A DNA stretch of 34,062 nt, taken from the NCBI GenBank assembly GCA_025928655.1, contig JAICJC010000029.1, forward strand, positions 1 to 34,062, in the 5' to 3' direction. Origin of the DNA: Thermoleophilia bacterium. GTDB taxonomy: Bacteria; Actinomycetota; Thermoleophilia; Gaiellales; JAICJC01. Both the position numbers and the translations under genes were made by a program. Shown here one piece after another: positions 7,868-15,240 of the stretch (position 1 is the stretch's first letter; the number at the start of each line of letters is the position of its first letter). Below the pieces are notes generated by a model that had not been told where the DNA came from, searched no databases, and saw only the letters and a program-made list of their open reading frames with translations.

Positions 7868-8670
7868 TGGCCGACAACCTGCTCGAAGCACGCAAACTGC
7901 GGAAGGAGTTCGGCGGCCTGGTCGCGTGCAACGACGTCGACTTCGTCGTTCCGCGCGGCGCGATCGTGAGCCTGATCGGGCCCAACGGCGCGGGCAAGAC
8001 GACCTTCTTCAACATGCTCACGGGCGTCTACACGCCGACCAGCGGCGAGATCCTCTTCGATGGCCGCGACGTGGCCGGCCTGCCGCCACACGCCGTCACC
8101 CACCTGGGCGTGGGGCGCACCTTCCAGAACATCCGCCTGTTTCCGACCCTGACGAGCGTCGAGAACGTGCTCGTCGGCATGCACTCGCGGATCAAGGGCG
8201 GCATCATCCGGTCGGTGCTGCGCACGCCCGGCCTGCGCCGCGAGGAGCGCCAGGCGCACGAGCGGGCGCACGAGCTCCTGCGCTACTGCGAGCTTCCCAC
8301 CTCGGCCGACGACTCGTATGCGATGCACCTCTCCTACGGCGACCAGCGCCGGCTCGAGGTCGCCCGCGCGCTCGCGACCGACCCCAAGCTCCTCTTGCTG
8401 GACGAGCCGACCGCCGGGATGAATCCGCAGGAGTCCGCCCAGTTCACGAGCTTCGTCAGCAAGGTGCGGGACGAGCGCGACGTGACCGTGCTCCTGATCG
8501 AGCACGACATGAAGGTCGTGATGGGCATCTCCGAGCGGGTGACGGTGCTCGACTACGGCCAGAGGATCGCGGAGGGCACGCCCGCCGAGATCCAGGCCGA
8601 CGAGCGGGTCATCGAGGCCTACCTCGGGAGCGGCGCCACCAGCGTTGACGGGGAGCCGGCGGGGACATGA
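7867..8670 (+). CDS. livG: Branched-chain amino acid ABC transporter ATP-binding protein LivG
   Basis: 267 residues. Walker A GPNGAGKTT, Q-loop around GRTFQNIRLFPTLT, the ABC signature region LSYGDQRRLEVARAL, Walker B LLLLDEPTAGM and the switch histidine in LLIEHDMKVV are all intact. The signature begins LSYGD rather than LSGGQ, which is normal in LivG. It powers the LivHM channel together with LivF. The next gene begins 4 bp before its stop. Confidence 0.95.
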   Translation: MADNLLEARKLRKEFGGLVACNDVDFVVPRGAIVSLIGPNGAGKTTFFNMLTGVYTPTSGEILFDGRDVAGLPPHAVTHLGVGRTFQNIRLFPTLTSVENVLVGMHSRIKGGIIRSVLRTPGLRREERQAHERAHELLRYCELPTSADDSYAMHLSYGDQRRLEVARALATDPKLLLLDEPTAGMNPQESAQFTSFVSKVRDERDVTVLLIEHDMKVVMGISERVTVLDYGQRIAEGTPAEIQADERVIEAYLGSGATSVDGEPAGT

Positions 8671-9395
8671 GCACCAACGGCACGCCGCTCCTCGAGCTCG
8701 AGGACGTCCACACCTACTACGGGACGATCGAGGCGATCAAGGGCATCTCCCTGCAGGTGCGCGAGGGCGAGGTCGTGACGCTGATCGGCGCGAACGGCGC
8801 CGGCAAGTCGACGACGCTGCGCTCGATCCAGGGCATCAACCGGCCGAAGCGCGGCCGCATCCTCTTCAACGGGAAGGACATCGTCGGCCACCCGCCGCAC
8901 GAGATCGTCCGGCTCGGCATCAGTCAGTCGCCGGAGGGCCGGCGCCTGTTCCCCCGGATGACCGTGCTCGAGAACCTCGAGATGGGCGCGTTCCAGCGCC
9001 GCGACCGCTCGGGCGTGCACCAGGACGTCGAGCGGGTGTTCGGGCTCTTCCCGCGCCTGGCCGAGCGCCGGTCTCAGAAGGCGGGGACGCTCTCGGGCGG
9101 CGAGCAGCAGATGTGCGCGATGGGGCGGGCGCTGATGGCCCGGCCGAAGCTGCTCCTTCTCGACGAGCCGTCGATGGGGCTCGCGCCGGTGCTCGTCGAG
9201 CGCATCTTCGAGATCGTCACCGAGATCAACTCGCAGGGAACGACCATCCTGCTCGTCGAGCAGAACGCGCTGATGGCGCTGGATGTCGCCACGCGCGGCT
9301 ACGTCCTCGAGACCGGCGTCGTCGCGCTCACCGACGATGCGACGGCGCTGCGCTCGAACGAGCGCGTGCGCAAGGCCTACCTCGGCCTCACCTGA
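8667..9395 (+). CDS. livF: Branched-chain amino acid ABC transporter ATP-binding protein LivF
   Basis: 242 residues. Walker A GANGAGKST, Q-loop SQSPEGRRLFPRMTVLENL, signature LSGGEQQMCAMGRAL, Walker B LLLLDEPSMGLAP and LLVEQNALMAL at the switch position; Gln replaces the usual His there, as is standard for LivF. It is the last gene of the importer operon; its stop is 10 bp from the stop of a convergent small ORF. No obvious T-rich terminator follows. Confidence 0.95.
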   Translation: MSTNGTPLLELEDVHTYYGTIEAIKGISLQVREGEVVTLIGANGAGKSTTLRSIQGINRPKRGRILFNGKDIVGHPPHEIVRLGISQSPEGRRLFPRMTVLENLEMGAFQRRDRSGVHQDVERVFGLFPRLAERRSQKAGTLSGGEQQMCAMGRALMARPKLLLLDEPSMGLAPVLVERIFEIVTEINSQGTTILLVEQNALMALDVATRGYVLETGVVALTDDATALRSNERVRKAYLGLT

Positions 9396-9405
9396 GCCGC
9401 CGGCG

Positions 9406-9537
9406 CTACTGCCGGGCGCGCGGGGCCCCGGGCCACCAGGGCTGCTGGCGCTCGCCCTTGGGGCGGGAATCGACCCCGAAGCGAAGCGACAGCGGACCCA
9501 CGACCAGAAGCAGGATGAGAATCACTGTCAGTCCCAT
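9406..9537 (-). CDS. Small membrane protein, 43 residues, FGVDSRP motif
   Basis: An ATG-to-TAG frame of 43 codons, read from the minus strand. It starts MGLTVILILLLVVGPLSLRF, one transmembrane helix, followed by a polar tail GVDSRPKGERQQPWWPGAP. The helix-then-GVDSRP pattern matches my memory of small conserved actinobacterial proteins, unverified here. It is divergent from the second LysR gene (59 bp between starts), a layout common for LysR targets, and convergent with livF. No clear Shine-Dalgarno precedes it. A 43-codon frame can arise by chance at this GC, but the hydrophobic block followed by a Trp-rich tail is not what shadow frames here look like. Confidence 0.6.
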   Translation of the reverse strand: MGLTVILILLLVVGPLSLRFGVDSRPKGERQQPWWPGAPRARQ

Positions 9538-9596
9538 GCATGTATCATCGGCCGAAGTGTTCATTAGGGCAAATCGACATAACGGTGATTTCCATC

Positions 9597-10523
9597 ATGG
9601 AACCTGATCCTTGGCTGGGCGTCGAGCTCCGGCACCTGGCCGCTCTCGAGGCCATCGCCGAGCACGGCTCGTTCGGGCGCGCGGCGGCCGCCCTCGGGTA
9701 CACGCAATCGGCTGTCAGCCAGCAGCTCGCGACTCTCGAGCGCCTGGTCGGCGAGCGGCTCGTCGAGCGGCCCGGCGGCCCCCGGCCGGTCGAGCTGACC
9801 GAGGCCGGCCGGCTGCTCCTGCGCCACGCGGCGGCCATCGTCGCCCGGCTCCAGGCCGCCCGGGCCGACATGGAGGCGCTCCGGGCAGGGGAGGCCGGCA
9901 CCCTGCGGGTGGGGGCCTTCCAGAGCGCCGGCGCGCGCATCCTGCCCGAGCTCCTGCGCCGCTACACGAGCGCGTGGCCGCGCGTCGAGGTGCGGCTCGA
10001 GGAGGCCGAGGACGACAGCCTCCTGAGCCAGATCGAGCACGGCGACCTCGACCTCGCCTTCGTGATGCTGCCGGTCGAGGATCCCGCGGTCGAGACGGTC
10101 GAGCTCGTGCGCGACCCCTACGTCCTGGTCACGCTGGCGGACTCGCCGCTCGCGCGCGCGAGCACGCCGCCGACGTTCCGCGAGATCGGCGCGATGCCGC
10201 TGATCGGCTACCGCACGTGCCTCGGCGGCCAGCACGTCGAGGAACGGCTGCGGGCGGCCGGGGTGGTCCCGCGGATGGCGTTCCGGTCCGACGACAACCT
10301 CACGCTGCAGGCGATGGTCGCCACGGGGATCGGGATCGCGCTCGTGCCGCGCCTGACGGTCAACGAGGCCGACCACCGGATCGCGGTGATCGAGCTCGGT
10401 GACCGGGTGCCGCCCCGGCTGATCGGCCTCGCCTGGCATCGCGACCGCTACCGGTCGCCGGCTGCGCTCGCCTTCGTCGACGCGGCCCGCGAGCTCTGCT
10501 CGGAGCTGGACGAGGCGGCGTAG
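9597..10523 (+). CDS. LysR-family transcriptional regulator (second paralogue)
   Basis: 308 residues from the ATG at 9597; an upstream in-frame ATG at 9540 adds 19 residues without family character. The DNA-binding domain (RHLAALEAIAEHGSFGRAAA, ALGYTQSAVSQQLATLERLV) is followed by the effector-binding domain (GTLRVGAFQSAGARILPELL; RDPYVLVTLADSPLA; MVATGIGIALVPRLTV). It is plainly paralogous to the LysR protein at 1285-2256, sharing WLGxExRHLAxLxAxAExGSF, the LTEAGRxLLxHA linker and a near-identical C-terminus (LAWHRDR). It lies downstream of the importer and divergent from a smORF. The effector is unknown. Confidence 0.93.
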   Translation: MEPDPWLGVELRHLAALEAIAEHGSFGRAAAALGYTQSAVSQQLATLERLVGERLVERPGGPRPVELTEAGRLLLRHAAAIVARLQAARADMEALRAGEAGTLRVGAFQSAGARILPELLRRYTSAWPRVEVRLEEAEDDSLLSQIEHGDLDLAFVMLPVEDPAVETVELVRDPYVLVTLADSPLARASTPPTFREIGAMPLIGYRTCLGGQHVEERLRAAGVVPRMAFRSDDNLTLQAMVATGIGIALVPRLTVNEADHRIAVIELGDRVPPRLIGLAWHRDRYRSPAALAFVDAARELCSELDEAA

Positions 10524-10565
10524 AGACGGCACGCAGGACGTGCGCGGGCCTTCCGGCCGCGCGTG

Positions 10566-10571
10566 TACGCT
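10566..10571 (+). promoter_or_regulatory. -10 element of a leaderless promoter
   Basis: TACGCT followed by 7 nt and the GTG of the four-helix membrane protein gene. No Shine-Dalgarno. No -35 stands out. Confidence 0.45.
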
Positions 10572-10578
10572 ACGCCGC

Positions 10579-11040
10579 GTGAGCCAGCCGCCGAGCGAGC
10601 AGCGCACCGTCTACGCCTGGCAGACCTCGATCGCCGTCGCGGCGCTCGGCACCGGCGCCGCCGTCGTCCTGATCATCCTCTTCACCTACATGGACGACTA
10701 CATCGGGTCGTTCTGGTCGCAGGTGATCTACTTCCTCGCGTTCTTCGGAGCGGTCGCCGGCCTGGCCGAGCGCAGCCGCCGCATCGACCGGCGCCATCCG
10801 GGGCGACTGTCCGATGCCTCCCAGCCGGTGACGCCGGCCGGGCTTCCGGGGCCGTTCGTGGCGACGCAGGCGTTCGGCGTCCTCGGCGTGGCGATGATCG
10901 TCGCCGGCGCCGTGATCGGCGGCAGCCGGGGCGTCATCTGGATCTTCTCCGGCATCGTGCTCGTGCTGGTCGGCGGCGTCGGCCTGGCCTTCTGGGCGGG
11001 GGCCTTGCTCACACGGCGGGGCGCGGCCCGCAGGCAGTGA
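10579..11040 (+). CDS. Four-helix membrane protein of unknown function
   Basis: 153 residues from the GTG at 10579. There are four hydrophobic segments: around SIAVAALGTGAAVVLIILF, SQVIYFLAFFGAVAGLA, TQAFGVLGVAMIVAGAVIGG and VIWIFSGIVLVLVGGVGLAF. A basic, proline-containing cytoplasmic loop lies between helices 2 and 3. No family recognised. The start is supported by TACGCT (10566-10571) 7 nt upstream, giving a leaderless transcript; an earlier in-frame ATG at 10540 lies before that -10. The stop overlaps the NUDIX gene start (GTGA), so the two form an operon. Confidence 0.75.
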   Translation: MSQPPSEQRTVYAWQTSIAVAALGTGAAVVLIILFTYMDDYIGSFWSQVIYFLAFFGAVAGLAERSRRIDRRHPGRLSDASQPVTPAGLPGPFVATQAFGVLGVAMIVAGAVIGGSRGVIWIFSGIVLVLVGGVGLAFWAGALLTRRGAARRQ

Positions 11041-11414
11041 TCCGCGCGGCCGGCGGGGTCGTCCGCCGGGACAGGCTGATCGCGGTCGTCCACCGCCCGC
11101 ACCGCGGGGACTGGTCGCTGCCCAAGGGCAAGCTGGAGCCCGGCGAGGACGACGCCGCCGCCGCGGTCCGCGAGGTGCTCGAGGAGACGGGCTGCGACGC
11201 CGTCATCGAGCGTGACCTCGGGACGGTGTCCTACACCGTCGCCGACGGCCGCCCGAAGAGCGTCCGCTACTACCTGATGACCGCGAGGGCCGCCGCCGCC
11301 GACACCGCCGCCGACGTGGACGTCGTGCGCTGGCTCGCGCCGGAGGGCGTCGAGGAGCTGCTCACGTACGCGACCGACCGCGACGTCCTCGCACGCGCAC
11401 GGGAGGTCCTGTAG
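11037..11414 (+). CDS. NUDIX hydrolase
   Basis: 125 residues, a single NUDIX domain. The NUDIX box is complete (G-x5-E-x7-REVLEETG): GKLEPGED, then REVLEETGCD, preceded by GDWSLPKGK. These enzymes hydrolyse nucleoside diphosphates linked to another moiety; the short length and AAGGVVRR start resemble diadenosine polyphosphate or MutT-like housecleaning hydrolases. Which substrate is used cannot be read. The GTG start at 11037 overlaps the stop of the membrane protein gene by 4 bp. Confidence 0.9.
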   Translation: MIRAAGGVVRRDRLIAVVHRPHRGDWSLPKGKLEPGEDDAAAAVREVLEETGCDAVIERDLGTVSYTVADGRPKSVRYYLMTARAAAADTAADVDVVRWLAPEGVEELLTYATDRDVLARAREVL

Positions 11415-11436
11415 CGGACGGAAACGGAAGTTCCCT

Positions 11437-11481
11437 CTTTGCGAACAATCCGGTTTCGGACGCCTGCCGATGTTCGCAAAG
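11437..11481. repeat. Inverted repeat with 10-bp perfect arms
   Basis: CTTTGCGAAC (11437-11446) and GTTCGCAAAG (11472-11481) are exact reverse complements separated by 25 bp. This sits 23 bp after the NUDIX stop, within the 229-bp non-coding gap 11415-11643. No T-tract follows, so it is not a classic terminator; it could be a 3' hairpin or a binding site. Nothing else in the gap is recognisable. Confidence 0.6.
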
Positions 11482-11643
11482 TGCGGCAATTCGCGGGTTG
11501 CAAGGGGGTTCCGGAGTCCGTAACGTTCCCCCTGCGCCGCCGAGGGCAGCCGAGTAGGTCGAAGCCGGGCGGACGGGCCGTAGAGGCGACTCGAAAGTCC
11601 GTTCGACCGGGGGACGAAAGGCCAGCCGGGGCGGCGAATCCTT

Positions 11644-12410
11644 TTAACCGGCGTCGGCGTCCGACATGGACGATGCGGTGGCCGGTGTCGATCTCAGGCA
11701 GGCTGCGCAAGCCTCCATGGCGGCGGTCCCACGCGCCGGTCTCGAGGTCGCGGCGCAGCCGGTCGACGCCCGCATCGACTGCGGACGGGTCGATCAGCCG
11801 GAACGCCGACATGTTCGCGCGCACGTCCGGGTCGAGGTAGAGCTCCGGGCGCCCCCAGAGGGGCCTCGCCGAACCAGTCGCGGCAGTCGCGGGGGACGAG
11901 CAGCGTGGTGATCTGCGTGACCCCTCCGAGCGCCTCCGCGACGGCTTCCGGCTGGATCTCCGGCCGGGTTCGCGGCCCGGCCATGTCCGGGAAGTAGTCG
12001 GCCGTCATCCAGAGCTCGTTCATCCGGGGTGCCGGCGCGAGCACGACCACCCTGCCCGCCACCCGTCGCAGCTCGCCGAGCGCGCGGCCCACGTCCGTCC
12101 AGTGGTGGATCGTCCAGAGCGCCATGGCGGCGTCGAAGGCCCGGTCGGGGAAGGGCAGCGACTCCGCGCTCGCCTGGACGACGGGCGCCGCCTCCGGCGG
12201 CCGGCCGGGCGATCATGACCACGGAGGGCTCGACCGCGACACCTCCCGGTCGCGGGGCTCGTACGACCCGGTGCCGGCGCCGACGTTCACGACCGTCCGC
12301 GCGTCGCCCAGCGCCGCGTGGATCTGTGCGGCGAGGCGCGGATCCTCGCGCCGGGTCGCCGGGTAGCTCAGGCCGAGGCTGTCGTACAGGGACGGAGTGG
12401 GATCGGCCAT
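11644..12410 (-). pseudogene. Class I SAM-dependent methyltransferase, broken by several frameshifts
   Basis: Stitching three frames gives one methyltransferase: ATG at 12410 (MADPTPSLYDSLGLSYPATR), motif I VVNVGAGTGSYEP, then a frame change near 12236-12244 into VAVEPSVVMIAR, another near 12185-12212 into APVVQASAESLPFPDRAFD, the MALWTIHHWTD and RVAGRVVVLAPAP blocks, and a third near 11859-11864 (one extra C) into LWGRPELYLDPDVRANMSA. A fourth shift near 11655-11675 may be needed to reach a TAA at 11644. The flanking genes are intact, which argues for decay over random sequencing error. A TATATT 6 nt before the ATG is preserved. Confidence 0.8.
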
Positions 12411-12416
12411 CGGCGG

Positions 12417-12422
12417 AATATA
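12417..12422 (-). promoter_or_regulatory. -10 element of a leaderless promoter for the methyltransferase pseudogene
   Basis: TATATT on the minus strand, 6 nt before the ATG at 12410, with no Shine-Dalgarno. It has the same spacing as several other leaderless starts in the window. Confidence 0.45.
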
Positions 12423-12530
12423 GCGTACATGCGATACGTTTTCGCGATGGCCGGCCGGGATCGCTCGGCTACCCTTCGCGCCGGTAACACGGGTCACCGG
12501 CTCGAGGCGATCGCAAAGGGGGGCGGCTGG

Positions 12531-13193
12531 ATGAGAATCGCAGTCCTGGGGACGGGAACGGTCGGGCGGACGATCGGCACGAAGCTGGTCGAGCTCGGCC
12601 ACGAGGTGACGATGGGGTCGCGGACGGCCGACAACGAGCACGGCCGGGAATGGGTCTCAGCCGCCGGCGGCGGCGCCGCCCAGGGGACCTTCGAGGACGC
12701 CGCGTCCGGCGCGGAGCTCGTCTTCAACTGCACGGGCGGCGCCGTCGCCCTGGAGGCGCTGCGAGCGGCCGGCGCCGCGAACCTGGCGGGCAAGGTCGTG
12801 GTCGACGTCTCCAATCCGCTCGACTTCTCGCAGGGGACGCCGCCGACGCTCACCGTCTGCAACACCGACAGCGTGGGCGAGCGGATCCAGCGCGAGTTCC
12901 CCGACGCGCGGGTGGTGAAGACGCTGAACACGGTGAACACGGCGGTGATGACGAACCCCGCCGGCGTGCCGGGCCACCACAACCTGTTCATCAGCGGGAA
13001 CGACGACGAGGCGAAGACGACCGTGAAGGGGATCCTGGGGGCCTTCGGCTGGCCCCAGCACACGATCATCGACCTGGGCGACATCACAGGGGCGCGCGGG
13101 CAGGAGATGTACCTGCCGCTGTGGCTGCGGCTGATGGGGAGGCTCGGGCGGCCGGACTTCAACATCGCCGTCGTCCACGCGGGCGAGAACTAG
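12531..13193 (+). CDS. NADPH-dependent F420 reductase-family protein
   Basis: 220 residues, starting directly with a Rossmann fold (MRIAVLGTGTVGRTIGTKL, then VTMGSRT, where the Arg after the second strand suggests NADP). Later blocks are KVVVDVSNPLDFS, KTLNTVNTAVMTNPAG and LFISGNDDEAKTTVKGIL, matching the F420H2:NADP oxidoreductase and dinucleotide-binding family. Coenzyme F420 is common in actinobacteria, so a role in hydride transfer between F420 and NADP is plausible, but many members have other partners. The start is the ATG at 12531 behind an AGGGGG ribosome site. It is a single gene, with thrS following after 106 bp. Confidence 0.85.
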   Translation: MRIAVLGTGTVGRTIGTKLVELGHEVTMGSRTADNEHGREWVSAAGGGAAQGTFEDAASGAELVFNCTGGAVALEALRAAGAANLAGKVVVDVSNPLDFSQGTPPTLTVCNTDSVGERIQREFPDARVVKTLNTVNTAVMTNPAGVPGHHNLFISGNDDEAKTTVKGILGAFGWPQHTIIDLGDITGARGQEMYLPLWLRLMGRLGRPDFNIAVVHAGEN

Positions 13194-13285
13194 GGCGTTC
13201 GCGCCGCCGGGGGCGCCTGGTGGAGGCGTCCGCCACCGCCGCACTCGCCACCGTGCATCGGGCCGGGCGTACCAGCGCGCGTTTG

Positions 13286-13291
13286 TATGCT
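13286..13291 (+). promoter_or_regulatory. -10 element upstream of thrS
   Basis: TATGCT followed by 8 nt and the thrS ATG; no ribosome site. It suggests a leaderless or nearly leaderless thrS message, which would leave no room for a T-box or other leader control. Confidence 0.45.
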
Positions 13292-13299
13292 GCCGGGCG

Positions 13300-15201
13300 A
13301 TGAAGGTGACCCTCCCCGACGGCAGCGGGCTCGACCTGCCCGACGGCGCCAGCGGCCTCGACGCCGCGGCGGCCGTCGGCCCCCGGCTGGCGAAGGCCGC
13401 GGTCGCCGTCCAGGTGAACGGGGAGGTGCGTGACCTGCGCCTCCCGGTGCGCGAGGGCGAGACGTTGCGCATCATCACCGACCGTGATCCCGAGGCGCTC
13501 GCGGTGCTGCGGCACTCGACCGCGCACGTGATGGCCCAGGCCGTGCTGCACCTGTGGCCCGGGACGAAGATCGCGATCGGGCCGGCGATCGCCGACGGCT
13601 TCTACTACGACTTCGAGCTGCCCGAGCCGATCGGGCCCGACGACCTGGAGCGGATCGAGGCGGAGATGCGGCGCATCCTGGCCACGCCGGCCGAGTTCGT
13701 GCGCGAGGACGGCGTCGACAAGACCGCGCTGCTCGAGCGCTTCCGGTCCGAGCACCAGCCGTACAAGGTCGAGCTTGCGCAGGGCCTCCCGGACGGCGAC
13801 ATCAGCCTGTACCGCAATGACGACTTCGAGGATCTCTGCCGCGGGCCGCACCTGCAGACGACCGCGCCGATCAAGGCGTTCAAGCTGCTCTCGCAGGCCG
13901 GCGCGTACTGGCGCGGCGACTCGAGCAACACGATGCTCACGCGCATCTACGGCACGGCCTTCTTCAAGCAGGCCGACCTCGACGAGCACCTGCGCCTGCT
14001 CGAGGAGGCGCGCCGCCGCGACCACCGCCGCATCGGCCGCGAGCTCGACCTCTTCCACACCTCCGAGGTGGCTCCCGGGGCGCCGTTCTGGCACCCGCGC
14101 GGCATGGTGATCTGGAACGAGCTCACCCGGCTCTGGCGCGAGCTGAACCGCGACTGGGGCTACCGCGAGGTGCGCACCCCGATCATCTACTCGGTCGACA
14201 TCTGGCGCCGCTCGGGCCACTGGGACAAGTACCGCGAGAACATGTTCTTCACGGAGAAGGACGAGCGCCCGCTGGGCGTGAAGCCGATGAACTGCCCCGG
14301 CCACGTCGAGATCTACACGGCCGACCGCCGCAGCTACCGCGATCTGCCGATGCGGCTGGCAGAGCAGGGGCTCGTGCACCGTGACGAGCCGTCCGGCGCG
14401 CTCCACGGCCTGCTGCGGGTCATCCACATCACCCAGGACGACGCCCACATCTTCTGCACCGACGACCAGGTCGAGGACGAGGTGATCGGCTGCCTCGAGC
14501 TGGCCCGGCACATCTACGGCATCTTCGACCTGCCGGTGCGGCTGGAGCTCTCGACCCGGCCCGAGAACCGGATCGGCGACGACGCGCTGTGGGACAGGGC
14601 CGAGGGGGCACTCGCGAACGCGCTCGCGCGGGCCGGGGAGGCGTACGACCTGAACGAGGGCGACGGCGCCTTCTACGGGCCCAAGATCGACCTGCACATG
14701 ACCGATTCGGTCGGCCGCTCATGGCAGATGGGCACGGTGCAGCTCGACTACCAGATGCCGGAGCGGTTCGACATGGTCTACACCGGCGACGACAACGCCG
14801 AGCACCGGCCGGCGATGGTGCACCGGGCGCTCTTCGGCGCGTTCGAGCGCTTCATCGGCATCCTGATCGAGCACTACGCGGGCGCGTTCCCGCTGTGGCT
14901 GGCGCCGGTGCAGGCGATCGTGCTCCCCGTCGCCGACCGCCACGACGAGTATGCGACCGGCGTCGCCGACGACCTGGTCGCCGCGGGCCTGCGGGCCGAG
15001 CCCGACCTGCGCACCGAGTCGGTCGGCAAGAAGATCGCCGAGGCCGAGCACCAGCGCATCCCCTGCATCCTCGTGGTCGGCGACAAGGAGGTCGAGGCGG
15101 GCGCCGTCTCGCTGCGCCGCCGCGACGAGGGCAACCTGGGCGCCCGCCCGCTGGCCGAGCTGCGCGACGAGCTGGTCGCCGAGGCCGAGCAACGGCGATG
15201 A
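13300..15201 (+). CDS. thrS: Threonyl-tRNA synthetase
   Basis: 633 residues, standard full length. In order: TGS domain (1-~62), editing/SAD domain with HSTAHVMAQAV and the Cys of DLCRGPHL, class II catalytic core with motif 1 (HPRGMVIWNELTRLW), zinc Cys in MNCPGHVEIY, motif 2 region HRDEPSGALHGLLRV and TQDDAHIFC, motif 3 near PAMVHRALFGAFERFIGIL, and a C-terminal anticodon-binding domain (PVQAIVLPVADRH onward). It charges tRNA-Thr and edits serine mischarging. A TATGCT -10 is 8 nt upstream of the ATG. The gene ends at a 35-bp inverted repeat shared with the convergent GntR gene. Confidence 0.98.
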   Translation: MKVTLPDGSGLDLPDGASGLDAAAAVGPRLAKAAVAVQVNGEVRDLRLPVREGETLRIITDRDPEALAVLRHSTAHVMAQAVLHLWPGTKIAIGPAIADGFYYDFELPEPIGPDDLERIEAEMRRILATPAEFVREDGVDKTALLERFRSEHQPYKVELAQGLPDGDISLYRNDDFEDLCRGPHLQTTAPIKAFKLLSQAGAYWRGDSSNTMLTRIYGTAFFKQADLDEHLRLLEEARRRDHRRIGRELDLFHTSEVAPGAPFWHPRGMVIWNELTRLWRELNRDWGYREVRTPIIYSVDIWRRSGHWDKYRENMFFTEKDERPLGVKPMNCPGHVEIYTADRRSYRDLPMRLAEQGLVHRDEPSGALHGLLRVIHITQDDAHIFCTDDQVEDEVIGCLELARHIYGIFDLPVRLELSTRPENRIGDDALWDRAEGALANALARAGEAYDLNEGDGAFYGPKIDLHMTDSVGRSWQMGTVQLDYQMPERFDMVYTGDDNAEHRPAMVHRALFGAFERFIGILIEHYAGAFPLWLAPVQAIVLPVADRHDEYATGVADDLVAAGLRAEPDLRTESVGKKIAEAEHQRIPCILVVGDKEVEAGAVSLRRRDEGNLGARPLAELRDELVAEAEQRR

Positions 15202-15236
15202 GCGGGGACAGTCCCCGGAATGGGGACTGTCCCCGC
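15202..15236. repeat. Composite inverted repeat of two GGGGA-CAG-TCCCC palindromes
   Basis: GCGGGGACAGTCCCC (15202-15216) and its exact reverse complement (15222-15236) flank a 5-nt loop GGAAT. Each arm is itself a short palindrome centred on CAG or CTG. It fills almost all of the 39-bp gap between the stops of convergent thrS and the GntR gene, so it probably serves as a bidirectional transcript-end hairpin, though there is no T-run. It belongs to the same palindrome family as those at 3405, 3459, 24888, 24925 and 27409. Confidence 0.85.
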
Positions 15237-15240
15237 CTGG

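Noticed and set aside
11540-11640. GGGGGACGAAAGGCC block reminiscent of a c-di-GMP-I riboswitch
   Set aside because: The conserved GGGACGCAAAGCC and the rest of the aptamer are not present, and no gene is positioned downstream on that strand.
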